DNA of 64,000 bases from Alteraurantiacibacter aestuarii (GCF_009827405.1 NZ_WTYY01000004.1:186001-250000); one strand, 5' to 3'. Positions 1-9,654 are shown, counted from the stretch's first letter. Program-made: numbers and translations. Notes: generated by a model from the letters alone, not told the origin.

Positions 1-1006
1 ATTCAACGGTGGTGGCCTTGCCGCGGGTCACATTGACCGTCGGCCCGCTGGGACGTGCCACTCCGTTGAAGCCGGCAGCCGCAGGAGGAGCGTTGACTGT
101 CATGGTGGGTTGCGCGGTATTGCTGCTGGTCGACGGCATGGTGCGGCGCTGGAAGCGCGACACATCGCCGCCGGTCACATAGGTGGTGGCTCCATCACGC
201 GGGCGGGAAACCGCCTGGCGAAGGAACAGGTCCTCTTCCTCTTGCGAGGCATTGGCCGGCACTTCGATATCACCCGAAGCAATCGCGCGGTCGAGTTCGG
301 ACTGGTTGTCCGCGATCGAGCGCAGCGACAGGCTGAGTGTGCCGATGGTCTGCGCCACGGCAACCTTCTCACCGATGCGCGGGGTCACTTCCAGAGTGAC
401 CGTGCGGAAGGCGCGGACCACGGTGCGGCCGTCTTCGGTGGTGGTGGTTTCGGTGGACTGATCGGTCGCCAGAACGCGCAGGTTCTGCAAGATAGTTTCC
501 GACGTCTGCAGCCCCTGGCTGTCTTCACCCTGGATGGTCTGGGTCAGCACCAGGTCAACGCGGTCACCCGGGAAGACGAAGCCGCCAACACCCGTGCGGG
601 CGGAAACAGGTACGGTCACGGCACGCATGCCCGGCCCAAGCGCCGCAGCAAGGAAGCCGCGATCGCCAGGAGCGACCAGCGAACCCTGTGTCACCGGCTC
701 GCCAGCGGTAATGGCATGGCGCACAACGGTGCCCATCAGCAGTTCCATATTGGCTTCACCGTCGATGAAGTAGGCATCCTGAACCAGTTCCTGCGGCCAC
801 AGCTGGAAGCCGATGGCATCCGCAGTGATGATCGTGCCGACCGGCAGGCCGCGCTTGGCGACCAGGACCTTGGGTCCCTGCGGTTCAACGGGGGCGGCTT
901 CCACCTCTGGTGCGGCGGCGCCGGCAAACATGCTCCGGGCAGCAAGAGCGGTACCGATCGCTATGATCAGCGCTCCCAGCAGCAAAATGAGCTTCTTCTT
1001 GTCCAT
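1..1006 (-). CDS. cpaB: Flp/Tad pilus assembly protein CpaB (RcpC family), partial
   Basis: The frame opens with ATG at 1006-1004 and runs off the left edge without a stop, so only about 335 N-terminal residues are visible. The protein begins with a basic stretch and one hydrophobic segment (MDKKKLILLLGALIIAIGTA), as expected for an inner-membrane-anchored periplasmic protein. A SAF-like segment follows (VLVAKRGLPVGTIIT, about residues 48-62), then the CpaB/RcpC core with VGGFVFPGDRVDLVLT, and a Thr/Ser/Pro-rich tail. In Tad systems CpaB/RcpC works with the secretin CpaC in the pilus export channel. It lies 74 bases downstream of cpaA on the same strand, the normal order in Tad operons, so the rest of the operon should continue to the left of this window. 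The family call is firm; the C-terminus is unseen. Confidence 0.9.
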   Translation of the reverse strand, partial: MDKKKLILLLGALIIAIGTALAARSMFAGAAAPEVEAAPVEPQGPKVLVAKRGLPVGTIITADAIGFQLWPQELVQDAYFIDGEANMELLMGTVVRHAITAGEPVTQGSLVAPGDRGFLAAALGPGMRAVTVPVSARTGVGGFVFPGDRVDLVLTQTIQGEDSQGLQTSETILQNLRVLATDQSTETTTTEDGRTVVRAFRTVTLEVTPRIGEKVAVAQTIGTLSLSLRSIADNQSELDRAIASGDIEVPANASQEEEDLFLRQAVSRPRDGATTYVTGGDVSRFQRRTMPSTSSNTAQPTMTVNAPPAAAGFNGVARPSGPTVNVTRGKATTVE

Positions 1007-1080
1007 GGTGCTTCAAGCCCCCTTCGTGAACCTTGCGGATTGGATTTCACCGCATAGGTCGTAATTGGTTAAAATGAGGT

Positions 1081-1572
1081 TCACCCCGCCACGCCGCCCA
1101 GCGTGGAAACGGGAAGATAGAATGCGATGATGATCCACAGCCCGGCAGAGGCGATGGCCACGCCATAGGGAATTGCGATCTTGTCACGCTCGCGGCGCAT
1201 GATGTGCCATCCGGCGACCACGATCGTCAGCACGCCGCCGATCAGCGCCATCATGATGAGGAATTTCAGGAAGTGGACCGGTGCGATCCACAGCGCCATC
1301 GCGGTCAGCAATTTCACATCTCCGCCGCCCATGGCGCGCAGGGCAAACACCACAGAGAGTACCAGGAAGGTCGCCACCGCGATGCCGAGCTGGATGGCGA
1401 TGTCTGGCCACAGCGACATGCCGCTGGCCCACCAGTAAACCGGCGCGCCAAGAGCAATGGCTGCGTTGAGCCAATTGGCGATCTTGCGCTGCGTGATATC
1501 GGTGAAGGCTGCTACCAGCAGCCCGATTGCCAATGCGGCAAGCAAACCGTACTTGATCGGATCGTCTAGCAT
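1081..1572 (-). CDS. cpaA: Prepilin peptidase CpaA/TadV (A24 family)
   Basis: A 163-residue polytopic inner-membrane aspartic protease that should remove the leader of Flp-type prepilins. Both catalytic aspartates of the A24 family are present: Asp25 in the FTDITQRKI segment and Asp85 in the MGGGDVK (GxGD-like) motif. The length fits the short TadV/CpaA type, which lacks the N-terminal methylase domain of PilD. There are about five hydrophobic helices. The ATG at 1572 has a good ribosome site (GAGG, 8 bases upstream on the minus strand). It is the first visible gene of the Tad pilus operon, followed by cpaB. Confidence 0.9.
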   Translation of the reverse strand: MLDDPIKYGLLAALAIGLLVAAFTDITQRKIANWLNAAIALGAPVYWWASGMSLWPDIAIQLGIAVATFLVLSVVFALRAMGGGDVKLLTAMALWIAPVHFLKFLIMMALIGGVLTIVVAGWHIMRRERDKIAIPYGVAIASAGLWIIIAFYLPVSTLGGVAG

Positions 1573-1726
1573 CGAAAGTCCCTCAGGTTCCCCTTGGATT
1601 TCGTGTGCTAGCGGCGATCACTTACCAAATAGTAACCACGGGCAGGAGGCTGGTATTAGTCAAAGCGGAAAGTTCCCGGCGGCAGAGTTTGACCGCAGGG
1701 CCATTCCGCCCGGTGCCAGCGAGGCC

Positions 1727-2635
1727 ATGTGGCGCGCGCCTGACGGGCATGAAATCCGCTGGATCGATTTTCCCCCGCCCGATGATCACGTGCCGGTGCG
1801 CGGATCGATACTGTTCATGCCCGGACGCGGCGATTTTTATGAGAAGTATCTGGAAACGTTTGAAAACCTGCGCCTCTTGGGCTGGCGGGTAAGCGCTGCC
1901 GACTGGCGCGGACAGGCCGGTTCGGGCCGTCTGGGCGCCGATGCGGTGACCGGCCATATCGATGATTTCGGCATCTGGACGGCTGATTTGGCCGCATTCT
2001 GGAGCGACTGGGCAAAGGGGCGCGAGGGGGCGCTGGTGCTGGCCGGCCATTCGATGGGCGGCCATCTGGTGCTGCGCACTCTGGCTGAAAAAACTTTGCA
2101 GCCGCACTGCGATGGGCTGGTCATGATCGCGCCAATGCTGGGTGTGCAGCCCCAGTTTCTGCCCGTCTGGCTGCAACGCGGCGTGGCCCGAGTGCAGATG
2201 TGGCTGGGCGATTCGCGCCGTCCGGCGTGGAAATGGAGCGAGAAGCCCGGCGAAGTCCCGCGTTTTCGCCAGCGGCTGCTGACCCATGACGATGCGCGCT
2301 ATGCGGATGAACTGTGGTGGCGAGATCACCGGCCCCAGCTGGTGATGGGTCCGGGCAGCTGGAGCTGGGTGGCCAGCGCGCTGCGATCGATCAGCCTGCT
2401 CAACAGGCCCGGCATGCTGGAGGCGGTTGCAACGCCGGTGCTGATCCTTGCGGTAAAGGGTGACAAGCTGGTCAGCCCGCGCGCCATTCGCCGTGCAGCG
2501 CGCCGCCTTCCCCATGCCCGGCTGGTGGAATTCGGTCCGGAAGCGGCACATGAAATCCTGCGCGAGGCAGACCCGGTGCGCAACCGGGCGCTTGCACAAT
2601 TGGACGATTTCCTGAACAGGCTCGCCCCGGTTTGA
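1727..2635 (+). CDS. Alpha/beta hydrolase (monoacylglycerol lipase / lysophospholipase-like)
   Basis: A serine hydrolase of the alpha/beta fold. The nucleophile elbow GHSMGGH places the catalytic Ser at residue 109 (counting from ATG 1727), and a late VLILAVKGDKLVSP segment followed by a His-containing AAHEILRE region supplies the likely acid and base. It resembles the lysophospholipase PldB/monoacylglycerol lipase group; the substrate cannot be read from sequence. The start is uncertain. ATG 1727 has a poor ribosome site and begins just before MWRAPDGHEIRW. The frame is open upstream, where a perfect AGGAGG (1644-1649) lies 5 bases before an in-frame ATT at 1655, which would add 24 residues. 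The stop overlaps the next gene by 4 bases (TTGA), so the two are probably co-transcribed. Confidence 0.8.
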   Translation: MWRAPDGHEIRWIDFPPPDDHVPVRGSILFMPGRGDFYEKYLETFENLRLLGWRVSAADWRGQAGSGRLGADAVTGHIDDFGIWTADLAAFWSDWAKGREGALVLAGHSMGGHLVLRTLAEKTLQPHCDGLVMIAPMLGVQPQFLPVWLQRGVARVQMWLGDSRRPAWKWSEKPGEVPRFRQRLLTHDDARYADELWWRDHRPQLVMGPGSWSWVASALRSISLLNRPGMLEAVATPVLILAVKGDKLVSPRAIRRAARRLPHARLVEFGPEAAHEILREADPVRNRALAQLDDFLNRLAPV

Positions 2636-3729
2636 ACGAACACTTCGATATTGCCGTGATCGGCGCCGGAATGGCAGGGGCGAGCCTGGCGGCGGAGCTG
2701 GCGCCCCATGCCCGTGTGCTGCTGGCAGAGGCGGAGGAGTTTCCCGGCTATCACGCCACCGGACGCTCCGCTGCCTTCTGGGAGGAGTGCTATGGCGGCC
2801 CCTCCATCGTTCCGCTCACACTGGCATCCGGCACATGGCTGCGCGAAGGCGGCTTCCTGCACCAGCGCGGGGCCTTGTATATTGCGCGCGATCAGGACGA
2901 GGCGGCTTTGCAGGACTTTGCCAGCAGCTTTGCCGGAACGGGCGTATCGATAGAAACGGTCCGGCGGGACGAGATCGAGCGGCAGGTTCCCGGCATCCTG
3001 CCCGGCTGGACGCAGGCGATCAGTGAGCCGCATTGTGCCGATATCGATGTGGGCGCGCTGCATCAGCATTATCTGGGGCAGGCCAGATCAGGCGGCGTGG
3101 CGGTGCGCAACCGGCACCGGCTGGTCTCTGCCCAGAGGAATGGCGATGGCTGGCTGCTGCAGTTTCACGGCGGGATCACTGTGCATGCAGACATTCTGGT
3201 CAATGCCGCGGGTGCCTGGGCGGATCCGCTGGCGCAGATGGCCGGGGCGCAGGCGTTGGGCATAACGCCTTATCGCCGCACGGTGGCACAATTGCGCGTG
3301 GCCCCTGCGCCCGCTGCGGACATGCCGCTGGTGCTGGACATCAACGGAACCTTCTATTTCAAGCCGGAGAACGGCCGCCTGTGGCTCAGCCCGCATGACG
3401 AAACGCCCAGCCAGCCGTGCGATGCCGCGCCGGAGGAGATGGATATTGCTGTGGCGATCGACCGGTTCGAGCACGTGGTGGGCTGGAAAATCGAAGCGCT
3501 GGAGCGCAAATGGGCGGGCCTGCGCAGTTTCGCGCCCGACCGGCGGCCCGTCTATGGCCACGATCCGCGCTGCGATGGCCTGTTCTGGTTTGCCGGGCAG
3601 GGCGGGTTCGGCATCCAGACTGCGCCTGCCGCCGCGCGCCTTGCCGCGCAGCTGCTGCTGGACCTGCCGCGCGATGACATGACCAAGGGCATTCAAGCGG
3701 CAGATTACAGCCCTGCGCGCTTTGGCTAG
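2632..3729 (+). CDS. FAD-dependent oxidoreductase, D-amino-acid oxidase (DAO) family
   Basis: A 365-residue flavoprotein with an N-terminal dinucleotide-binding motif, VIGAGMAGASLAAEL, and a C-terminal FAD-contacting region, WFAGQGGFGIQTAPAAARLAA, typical of the DAO/glycine-oxidase superfamily. The YHATGRSAAFWEE segment resembles members annotated as D-arginine or related amine/amino-acid dehydrogenases, but the substrate is not determined. It starts with TTG at 2632, overlapping the TGA of the hydrolase gene by 4 bases, so it is translationally coupled to it. No signal peptide is visible, so it is probably cytoplasmic. Confidence 0.82.
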   Translation: MNEHFDIAVIGAGMAGASLAAELAPHARVLLAEAEEFPGYHATGRSAAFWEECYGGPSIVPLTLASGTWLREGGFLHQRGALYIARDQDEAALQDFASSFAGTGVSIETVRRDEIERQVPGILPGWTQAISEPHCADIDVGALHQHYLGQARSGGVAVRNRHRLVSAQRNGDGWLLQFHGGITVHADILVNAAGAWADPLAQMAGAQALGITPYRRTVAQLRVAPAPAADMPLVLDINGTFYFKPENGRLWLSPHDETPSQPCDAAPEEMDIAVAIDRFEHVVGWKIEALERKWAGLRSFAPDRRPVYGHDPRCDGLFWFAGQGGFGIQTAPAAARLAAQLLLDLPRDDMTKGIQAADYSPARFG

Positions 3730-3784
3730 CCAATTGTCACACAATCGTTAGGCTTGTCGCGAATCGTTCAAGAGGAGAGAAGCT

Positions 3785-3961
3785 TTGGCTCACAAGTTTG
3801 AGATTTATAAGGACAAGGCAGGCGAGTTCCGCGTGCGCTTCAAGTATAATTCGGAGGTCATGTTCTCGACCGAAGGCTACTCAAGCAAGTCGAGTGCCGA
3901 GAACGCCATCGCTTCGATCAAGAAGAACGGCCCGGACGCACCCACCGAAGACAACAGCTAA
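3785..3961 (+). CDS. YegP/DUF1508 family mini-protein, 58 aa
   Basis: A 58-residue protein starting at TTG 3785 behind a clear GAGGAGA ribosome site and ending TAA at 3959-3961. It reads [20 protein letters not shown], then a [20 protein letters not shown] segment and a short acidic tail. This is one complete DUF1508 (YegP/HVO_2922) repeat: a strand carrying the 'FxxYxDKxGEFRVR' pattern, then a helix beginning GYSSK...A.NAI.S. Enterobacterial YegP carries two such repeats; here there is one. The molecular function is unknown. Its 3' end overlaps the convergent rnhA by 4 bases. Confidence 0.8.
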   Translation: MAHKFEIYKDKAGEFRVRFKYNSEVMFSTEGYSSKSSAENAIASIKKNGPDAPTEDNS

Positions 3962-4407
3962 GCTGAAGGTCTGTTGACCGCTTCGTCCGCAGCATCGCTG
4001 GCGAGGCGGTCGACCCTTTCGTTTTCTACGTGGCCGTTGTGGCCCTTGACCCATTGCCAGGTCACCTTGTGCGGACGCACAGCCTCAATCAGATCATGCC
4101 ACAGATCGGCATTGCGCACCGGCTTCTTGCTGGCATTGATCCAGCCGTTCTTCTGCCATCCCTTGATCCACTTGGTCATCCCGTCGATGACATATTTGCT
4201 GTCCGAATGGATGGTGACTTCGCACGGTTCGATCAGCGCGTGAAGGCCGCGGATGACGGCGGTCATCTCCATCCGGTTGTTGGTGGTATCGTCCTCCCCG
4301 CCGGACATTTCCTTTTCGTGGCTGCCCATGCGCAGCAGCACGCCCCAGCCGCCGGGGCCGGGATTGCCCTTGCAGGCGCCATCGGTGAAGATATCGACTT
4401 TTTTCAT
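3958..4407 (-). CDS. rnhA: Ribonuclease HI
   Basis: A 149-residue endonuclease that cuts the RNA strand of RNA-DNA hybrids (primer and R-loop removal). The four catalytic carboxylates fit: Asp9 ([11 protein letters not shown]), Glu47 (NNRMEMTA), Asp69 (IHSDSKYV) and Asp133 (VDRLASDAA). The ATG at 4407-4405 is chosen because [11 protein letters not shown] is the family N-terminus; the longer upstream frame has no conserved sequence. The start overlaps the stop of thrB by 4 bases (ATGA), a thrB-rnhA arrangement that suggests one transcript with ispH further upstream. Confidence 0.95.
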   Translation of the reverse strand: MKKVDIFTDGACKGNPGPGGWGVLLRMGSHEKEMSGGEDDTTNNRMEMTAVIRGLHALIEPCEVTIHSDSKYVIDGMTKWIKGWQKNGWINASKKPVRNADLWHDLIEAVRPHKVTWQWVKGHNGHVENERVDRLASDAADEAVNRPSA

Positions 4408-5396
4408 ACGCCTGCAAAAGCCTTCGCGCCCTGCTCTGCATAGAATTGCAGGCGGCGGGCGAAGTCCATCGGGTCCTTTCTCGTCACCAGCGCATCGGCC
4501 GGAGTGTTGAGCCAATCATAGGCGCGCGTGGCGATAAAGCGCATTGCCGCACCGCGTGCCAGAATGGGCAATGCGGCGCGCTCGGCCTCGCTCAGGGGAC
4601 GCACGCTTTCATAACCCGCCATCAGCGCGGTGGAGATTTCCGGCCGGAACGTGCGACCGTGATCGGCAAAGCACCACGCGGCGTGGGTCACGGCCAGATC
4701 ATAGGCGAAGAAATCGGTGCAGGCGAAATAGAAGTCTATCAGCCCGCTCACCCGGTCGCCCAGCATCAGCACGTTATCGGGGAACAGATCGGCATGGCAC
4801 ACGCCCTGCGGCAATCCGGCGGGCCAGTTCGCGGTCAGATAGGCCAGTGCATCCTTGACGATGGCGGGCAGGGCGGGATCGATCTGCGCCAGGCCTTCGG
4901 GGCCGCACTGGTCGGTCAGTTCCTGCCACGATGCCAGGCCCATTTCATTGCGGCGGCTGTCATAATCCGCTGCGGCAAGGTGAATCTCCGCCAGCGCCTT
5001 GCCCACGGACCGGGCCTGTTCGGGCTGGGGCCGGTCAATGGAAACGCCGGGCAGGAATTCTATCAGCGCCACGGCCTTGTCACCAATCTTGCGCCACGAT
5101 GCGCCGTCCCGGTCATGAATCGTGCGCGGCACCGGGCAACCCTTGTCCGCCAGCAGGTCCAGCAGTCCCAGGAAGAACGGCAGGTCGCGCATTTCGATGC
5201 GGAATTCATACATGGTCAGAATGTAGCGCGCGCCCCCACCATTCTTGCGGGCGGCGTCGCTGCCGGTCGTCTCGATCAGCCAGTTGGAATTGGACACGCC
5301 CTCGGCAATGCCCTTGGCACTGACCAGTTCGCCAACATCGTAATGCGCGATCAGGCTGGACAGGTCATCTGCCGACAGATGCGTATAAACGGCCAC
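4404..5396 (-). CDS. thrB: Homoserine kinase (ThrB, APH-fold type)
   Basis: A 330-residue homoserine kinase of the aminoglycoside-phosphotransferase-like type used by many alphaproteobacteria, not the GHMP type of E. coli. It phosphorylates homoserine for threonine synthesis. The N-terminus ([20 protein letters not shown]) and the [11 protein letters not shown] nucleotide-loop region match this family. The catalytic [10 protein letters not shown] loop and the metal-binding [10 protein letters not shown] segment are both intact. It lies 7 bases downstream of ispH and overlaps rnhA by 4 bases, giving an ispH-thrB-rnhA unit. Confidence 0.93.
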   Translation of the reverse strand: MAVYTHLSADDLSSLIAHYDVGELVSAKGIAEGVSNSNWLIETTGSDAARKNGGGARYILTMYEFRIEMRDLPFFLGLLDLLADKGCPVPRTIHDRDGASWRKIGDKAVALIEFLPGVSIDRPQPEQARSVGKALAEIHLAAADYDSRRNEMGLASWQELTDQCGPEGLAQIDPALPAIVKDALAYLTANWPAGLPQGVCHADLFPDNVLMLGDRVSGLIDFYFACTDFFAYDLAVTHAAWCFADHGRTFRPEISTALMAGYESVRPLSEAERAALPILARGAAMRFIATRAYDWLNTPADALVTRKDPMDFARRLQFYAEQGAKAFAGV

Positions 5397-5403
5397 GCCG
5401 CAC

Positions 5404-6378
5404 CTATTCCATCAATTGCCGGGGCAGCTTGAAAACCATCTTCTCCTCGGCGGAGATGATCGTGCGTTCTTCCACCGCGCGCCACTGCGACAGGCGGTCG
5501 ACAACTTCGCGCACCAGCAGTTCCGGGGCAGAGGCCCCGGCGGAAATGCCGATGGTTGCCACGCCTTCAAGCCAGCTTTCATCAATCTCGGTCGCGCGTT
5601 CAATCAGCCGGGCAGGCGTGCCGCAGCGCTCGGCCACTTCCACCAGCCGCAGCGAATTGGAGGAGTTGGGCGCGCCGATAACCAGCACCAGATCTGCCTC
5701 GGGCGCCACGTCCTTGACCGCCGCCTGGCGGTTTGATGTGGCATAGCAGATGTCTTCCGCCTTGGGCGCCACGATCTGCGGATAGCGAATCTTGAGCGCG
5801 GCGATGATATCGGCCGTATCATCCACAGACAGTGTGGTCTGTGTGAGGAAGGACAGTTCCTGCCCCTCGGGGAATTCGAGCCGGTCGACATCGTCCACGG
5901 TTTCCACCAGCGTCATCTCACCCTCGGCCACCTGGCCGAATGTTCCGATCACTTCGGGATGGCCCTTGTGGCCGATGAACAGGATGTGCCGTCCAGCTTC
6001 TATCTGACGTTCGGCCTGGCGGTGCACCTTGGACACCAGCGGGCAGGTGGCATCGACATAGATCATCTGCCGCCGCTCCGCCTCTGCCGGAACCGATTTG
6101 GGCACGCCGTGGGCGCTGAAAACCACCGGCACGCCTTCGGGCACCTCGTCCAGTTCCTCCACGAAAATTGCGCCCTTTGCGCGCAACGCATCCACCACAT
6201 AGCGGTTGTGGACAATCTCGTGGCGGACATAGACGGGCGCGCCATATCGATCGAGCGCACGCTCGACGATTTCGATGGCGCGGTCGACACCGGCGCAGAA
6301 GCCGCGCGGAGCAGCAATCAGCACCTTGAGGGGCAGCTTTTGCGCGCTGCCATGCGTTTCGGGAAAGGGGGCGTTCAT
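5404..6378 (-). CDS. ispH: 4-hydroxy-3-methylbut-2-enyl diphosphate reductase (IspH/LytB)
   Basis: The last enzyme of the MEP isoprenoid pathway, converting HMBPP to IPP and DMAPP with an iron-sulfur cluster. The three cluster cysteines are present at 28 ([12 protein letters not shown]), 112 ([11 protein letters not shown]) and 211 ([10 protein letters not shown]), as is the NSSNSLRL substrate-binding segment. The 324-residue length is normal. It is the first gene of a minus-strand group (ispH-thrB-rnhA). It is divergent from the lipoprotein gene at 6454 across only 75 bases, which must hold promoters for both. Confidence 0.96.
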   Translation of the reverse strand: MNAPFPETHGSAQKLPLKVLIAAPRGFCAGVDRAIEIVERALDRYGAPVYVRHEIVHNRYVVDALRAKGAIFVEELDEVPEGVPVVFSAHGVPKSVPAEAERRQMIYVDATCPLVSKVHRQAERQIEAGRHILFIGHKGHPEVIGTFGQVAEGEMTLVETVDDVDRLEFPEGQELSFLTQTTLSVDDTADIIAALKIRYPQIVAPKAEDICYATSNRQAAVKDVAPEADLVLVIGAPNSSNSLRLVEVAERCGTPARLIERATEIDESWLEGVATIGISAGASAPELLVREVVDRLSQWRAVEERTIISAEEKMVFKLPRQLME

Positions 6379-6453
6379 ATCCTGCGCCCTAGCGGTTGTC
6401 GCCCCGCAGTGAAAGGGGTAGGGGCTGCATCAGATGAAGGACAAGGACCAGGG

Positions 6454-7104
6454 ATGAAAAGACGTAATGCATTGATCGCTGCTGGTCTTGCCGCAGCGGC
6501 ACTGGCTGGATGCAAGACCACAGGCGATATCGTCGTCCAGCAAGGCGTGGGCATCACCGCCCTGCGCTCGGTCTGTCCCGCCGTGGGCATTCCCGAATTT
6601 ACCGGCGACATCACGCTCTTCTCGCCTGCCGGATCGGTTACTGCCGATGCCATGGACGTGACCGCAACGATCACCAATGTGCGCAGCAATTGCGATGATT
6701 CGGGTGATGAGGTCTTTTCCAGCGCCACATTCGAAGTGCAGGCCATGCGCCGCAACACATCGGGTGCGCGGTCGGTGGAACTCCCCTATTTCAGCAGCGT
6801 GGTTCGCGGTGGCAGCTCGGTTGTCGCCAAGCGCGTTGGCACGGTCACGCTGAACTTTGCCGATGGCCAGGCCCGCGCCAGTGCGATGGGCACCGCAGGC
6901 GCAGTGGTCAACCGGGCAGAGGCAACGCTTCCGCCAGACATCCGCCAGCGCATCACGCGTCCGCGCCGTGCGGGCGATAATGATGCCGCGGTCGATCCTT
7001 TGACGGAGCCGGATATCCGCGCCGCACTGGCCCGTGCCAACTTCGAACTGCTGGTGGGTTTCCAGCTGAGCGAGGACCAGCTGGCCTATAACGTCACGCG
7101 TTAG
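6454..7104 (+). CDS. Putative exported lipoprotein, function unknown
   Basis: A 216-residue protein starting ATG 6454 after an AAGG-type ribosome site. It begins with a lipoprotein signal peptide, MKRRNALIAAGLAAAALAGC, with lipobox ALAGC and Cys20 as the predicted lipidated residue. The mature part contains a beta-rich domain (VTADAMDVTATITNVRSNC, and YFSSVVRGGSSVVAKRVGTV) that resembles extracellular beta-sandwich modules, and two cysteines at about residues 41 and 80 that could form a disulfide. Similar short lipoproteins are common in sphingomonads, but I recognise no known function. Confidence 0.7.
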   Translation: MKRRNALIAAGLAAAALAGCKTTGDIVVQQGVGITALRSVCPAVGIPEFTGDITLFSPAGSVTADAMDVTATITNVRSNCDDSGDEVFSSATFEVQAMRRNTSGARSVELPYFSSVVRGGSSVVAKRVGTVTLNFADGQARASAMGTAGAVVNRAEATLPPDIRQRITRPRRAGDNDAAVDPLTEPDIRAALARANFELLVGFQLSEDQLAYNVTR

Positions 7105-7163
7105 ACGCCTGCCGCTGCTACTGCTGCTTCCCCGCTGGCCTCAAACAGGCTAACGGCGCGCCC

Positions 7164-8909
7164 ATGTCAGACATACAAACACTCTATGCCGCCTATGCGG
7201 CCCGGATCGATGCAGTGCTGTCCGCGCTGGAGAGCGAAGGCGTCCTGCCGCAGGGCACACCGCGCGGCAATGTCAGCGTGGAGCCTCCGCGCGATGCGTC
7301 GCACGGGGACCTGTCCACCAATGCCGCGATGGTGCTGGCCAAGCAGGCGGGCACCAATCCGCGCGCACTGGCGGATAAGATCGTGGCAAAGTTTGCCGCC
7401 GATCCGCTGGTCGACAGCGCCGAGATTGCCGGCCCCGGCTTCATCAACCTGCGTCTTGCGCCGGCCAACTGGCTGTCCGAAGTGGCTGCGATTGCCGCAA
7501 TGGGCGATCACTATGGCCGCTCCGAGTTTGGCAAGGGCCGCCGGGTGAACGTGGAATATGTATCCGCCAATCCCACCGGTCCCATGCACATGGGCCACTG
7601 CCGCGGCGCGGTGGTGGGCGATGCGCTGGCGACCCTGCTGCAATTCGCCGGATATGACGTGACCCGCGAATATTACGTCAACGATGCGGGCGGTCAGGTG
7701 GACGTTCTCGCCCGCTCTGCCTTCTTGCGGTACAAGGAAGCGCTGGGCCACGATATCGGCGAAATCCCCGAGGGGCTTTACCCCGGCGACTATCTAAAGC
7801 CGGTCGGCGAAGCGCTGGCGAGCGAGCTGGGTGACCGGTTCGTGGATGAGCCGGAGGAGGAATGGCTGCCCATCTTCCGCGCGCAGGCGGTTACCGAAAT
7901 GATGAACATGATCCGCTCCGACCTGGCGCTGCTGGGCATCAGGCATGATGTATTCTCATCCGAGGCGGCGTTGCAGATTGCCGGCAAGCCGGCCGAGGCC
8001 GAGGCTTGGCTGCGCTCACACGATCTGGTCTATGACGGCGTGCTGGAACAGCCCAAGGGCAAGGTGATCGAGGATTGGGAGCCGATCGAGCTGCCGTTGT
8101 TCCGCTCCACCAAGTTCGGCGACGACCAGGATCGCCCGATCCGCAAGTCTGACGGCAAGTGGACCTATTTCGGCGCTGACCTGGCCTATCACATGCAAAA
8201 GGCCGAGCATGCCGATGAGCTGATCGATATCTGGGGCGCGGACCATGCCGGTACGGTCAAGCGGATCAAGGCTGCGGTGGCGGCGCTGTCAGAAGGGCAG
8301 GGCAAACCCATCCCCTTCGACGTGAAGCTGGTGCAGATGGTCCAGCTGCTGCGCGGCGGTGAGCCGGTGAAGATGTCCAAGCGGTCAGGCAATTTCGTCA
8401 CCATCGCCGAGATGGTGGAGGAAGTGGGCAAGGACGTGGTGCGTTTCACCATGCTGACCCGCAAGCCCGAAGCGCAGATGGATTTCGATTTCGCCAAGGT
8501 GGTGGAAGCGAGCAAGGACAATCCGGTGTTCTATGTCCAGTATGCCCATGCGCGGATCAGCTCTATCCTGCGCAAGGCGGCGGAGCAGGGCATTGCCCCG
8601 TCCGATGCCGACCTGGCCTTGCTGGGCGAAGACGAGATGACGCTGATCAAGCAGGCCGCCCAGTTCCCGCGTGAAGTGGAAGCGGCCGCCAAGGCCCGCG
8701 AACCGCACCGCATCGCCTTCTATCTGTATGAAATGGCGGCAGCCTTTCACGCCTACTGGAATCTGGGGAATGACGATGCGCAAAAGCGGATCATCGTGGC
8801 ACAAAATCCCCAGCTGTCTGCTGCAAGGCTTTTCCTCTGCGTCCAAATCGGGCAGGTCTTGCGCAATGGGCTTTCCCTGTTGGGGGTAGAGGCCGTCGAG
8901 GAGCTGTAG
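7164..8909 (+). CDS. argS: Arginyl-tRNA synthetase
   Basis: A 581-residue class I aminoacyl-tRNA synthetase charging tRNA-Arg. The HIGH signature appears as HMGH in NPTGPMHMGHCRGAV, and the KMSKS loop as VKMSKRSGNFV. The N-terminal tRNA D-loop-binding domain (about residues 1-110) and the C-terminal DALR anticodon-binding domain (from about 455, beginning VFYVQYAHARISSIL) are both present. It is followed after one base by the SPOR-domain gene and then nagZ-scpAB-tatABC, a neighbourhood shared by many sphingomonads. Confidence 0.97.
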   Translation: MSDIQTLYAAYAARIDAVLSALESEGVLPQGTPRGNVSVEPPRDASHGDLSTNAAMVLAKQAGTNPRALADKIVAKFAADPLVDSAEIAGPGFINLRLAPANWLSEVAAIAAMGDHYGRSEFGKGRRVNVEYVSANPTGPMHMGHCRGAVVGDALATLLQFAGYDVTREYYVNDAGGQVDVLARSAFLRYKEALGHDIGEIPEGLYPGDYLKPVGEALASELGDRFVDEPEEEWLPIFRAQAVTEMMNMIRSDLALLGIRHDVFSSEAALQIAGKPAEAEAWLRSHDLVYDGVLEQPKGKVIEDWEPIELPLFRSTKFGDDQDRPIRKSDGKWTYFGADLAYHMQKAEHADELIDIWGADHAGTVKRIKAAVAALSEGQGKPIPFDVKLVQMVQLLRGGEPVKMSKRSGNFVTIAEMVEEVGKDVVRFTMLTRKPEAQMDFDFAKVVEASKDNPVFYVQYAHARISSILRKAAEQGIAPSDADLALLGEDEMTLIKQAAQFPREVEAAAKAREPHRIAFYLYEMAAAFHAYWNLGNDDAQKRIIVAQNPQLSAARLFLCVQIGQVLRNGLSLLGVEAVEEL

Positions 8910-8910
8910 G

Positions 8911-9654
8911 ATGATGTGGCCGGGCGACGATCAGGATGAAGGCGAAGCCACCGATTCTGGTGCCAACGATCAGGGTAATGACGATGTTCTCCAGGCCGAG
9001 GAACAGCTGGTGCTGGCCGATGATGGAGAGCGCCTGCCCTGGCTCGAATCCGATGAAGAGTATGAGGAAGAAGGCTTCAACACCCGCCTGATCCTGTTTG
9101 CCCTGCTGGGATTGCTGGCCGTCGCGGCGATCGTGTTCACGGCATGGTTTTTCCTGCGTGACCAGTCAGACAACGAGATGTCTGCCGATGGCAGCACGAT
9201 CTCTGCGCCCGATGAACCCTATAAGGAACGTCCCGAAGATCCCGGCGGCTCTGAAGTCGCAGGCACGGGCGATGTCAGCTATGGCGTGGGTGAAGGACAG
9301 GTGACTGAGGGCCGACTGGCCGATACTGCTCCTGCGCCTTCGATAGACATCGATCAGGCCGGCAATAATGCGTCCGCAGACGATGCGTCGGATTCCGAAC
9401 CTGCTGCCGCTACCACCACCGGTGTTGGCGTACAGGTCGGGGCATTCTCCAGCCGCGCCGCAGCGCAAAATGGCTGGGCGCAGCTGCGCACTCGCTTCTC
9501 TGTCCTGCAAGGCGTGGATTACCGGATTGTGGAAGGCGCTGCCGATAGCGGGACGATTTACCGCCTGCAGGCCGTCGCCAGCAATGCCGCAGCCGCAGAC
9601 ACGCTGTGCCGCGCGATCCGCAGCTCCGGGGGCGATTGCCAGGTCAAGCGCTAG
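8911..9654 (+). CDS. SPOR-domain membrane protein
   Basis: A 247-residue type II inner-membrane protein. Its acidic cytoplasmic N-terminus (about residues 1-52) is followed by one transmembrane helix (about 54-76, LILFALLGLLAVAAIVFTAW), a low-complexity acidic/Ala periplasmic linker, and a C-terminal SPOR domain (about 170-247, from GVGVQVGAFSSRAAAQNGWA to GGDCQVKR). SPOR domains bind glycan strands stripped of stem peptides and localise proteins to the septum. That fits its position just before nagZ, which recycles the same cell-wall material. It starts one base after the argS stop. Confidence 0.85.
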   Translation: MMWPGDDQDEGEATDSGANDQGNDDVLQAEEQLVLADDGERLPWLESDEEYEEEGFNTRLILFALLGLLAVAAIVFTAWFFLRDQSDNEMSADGSTISAPDEPYKERPEDPGGSEVAGTGDVSYGVGEGQVTEGRLADTAPAPSIDIDQAGNNASADDASDSEPAAATTTGVGVQVGAFSSRAAAQNGWAQLRTRFSVLQGVDYRIVEGAADSGTIYRLQAVASNAAAADTLCRAIRSSGGDCQVKR

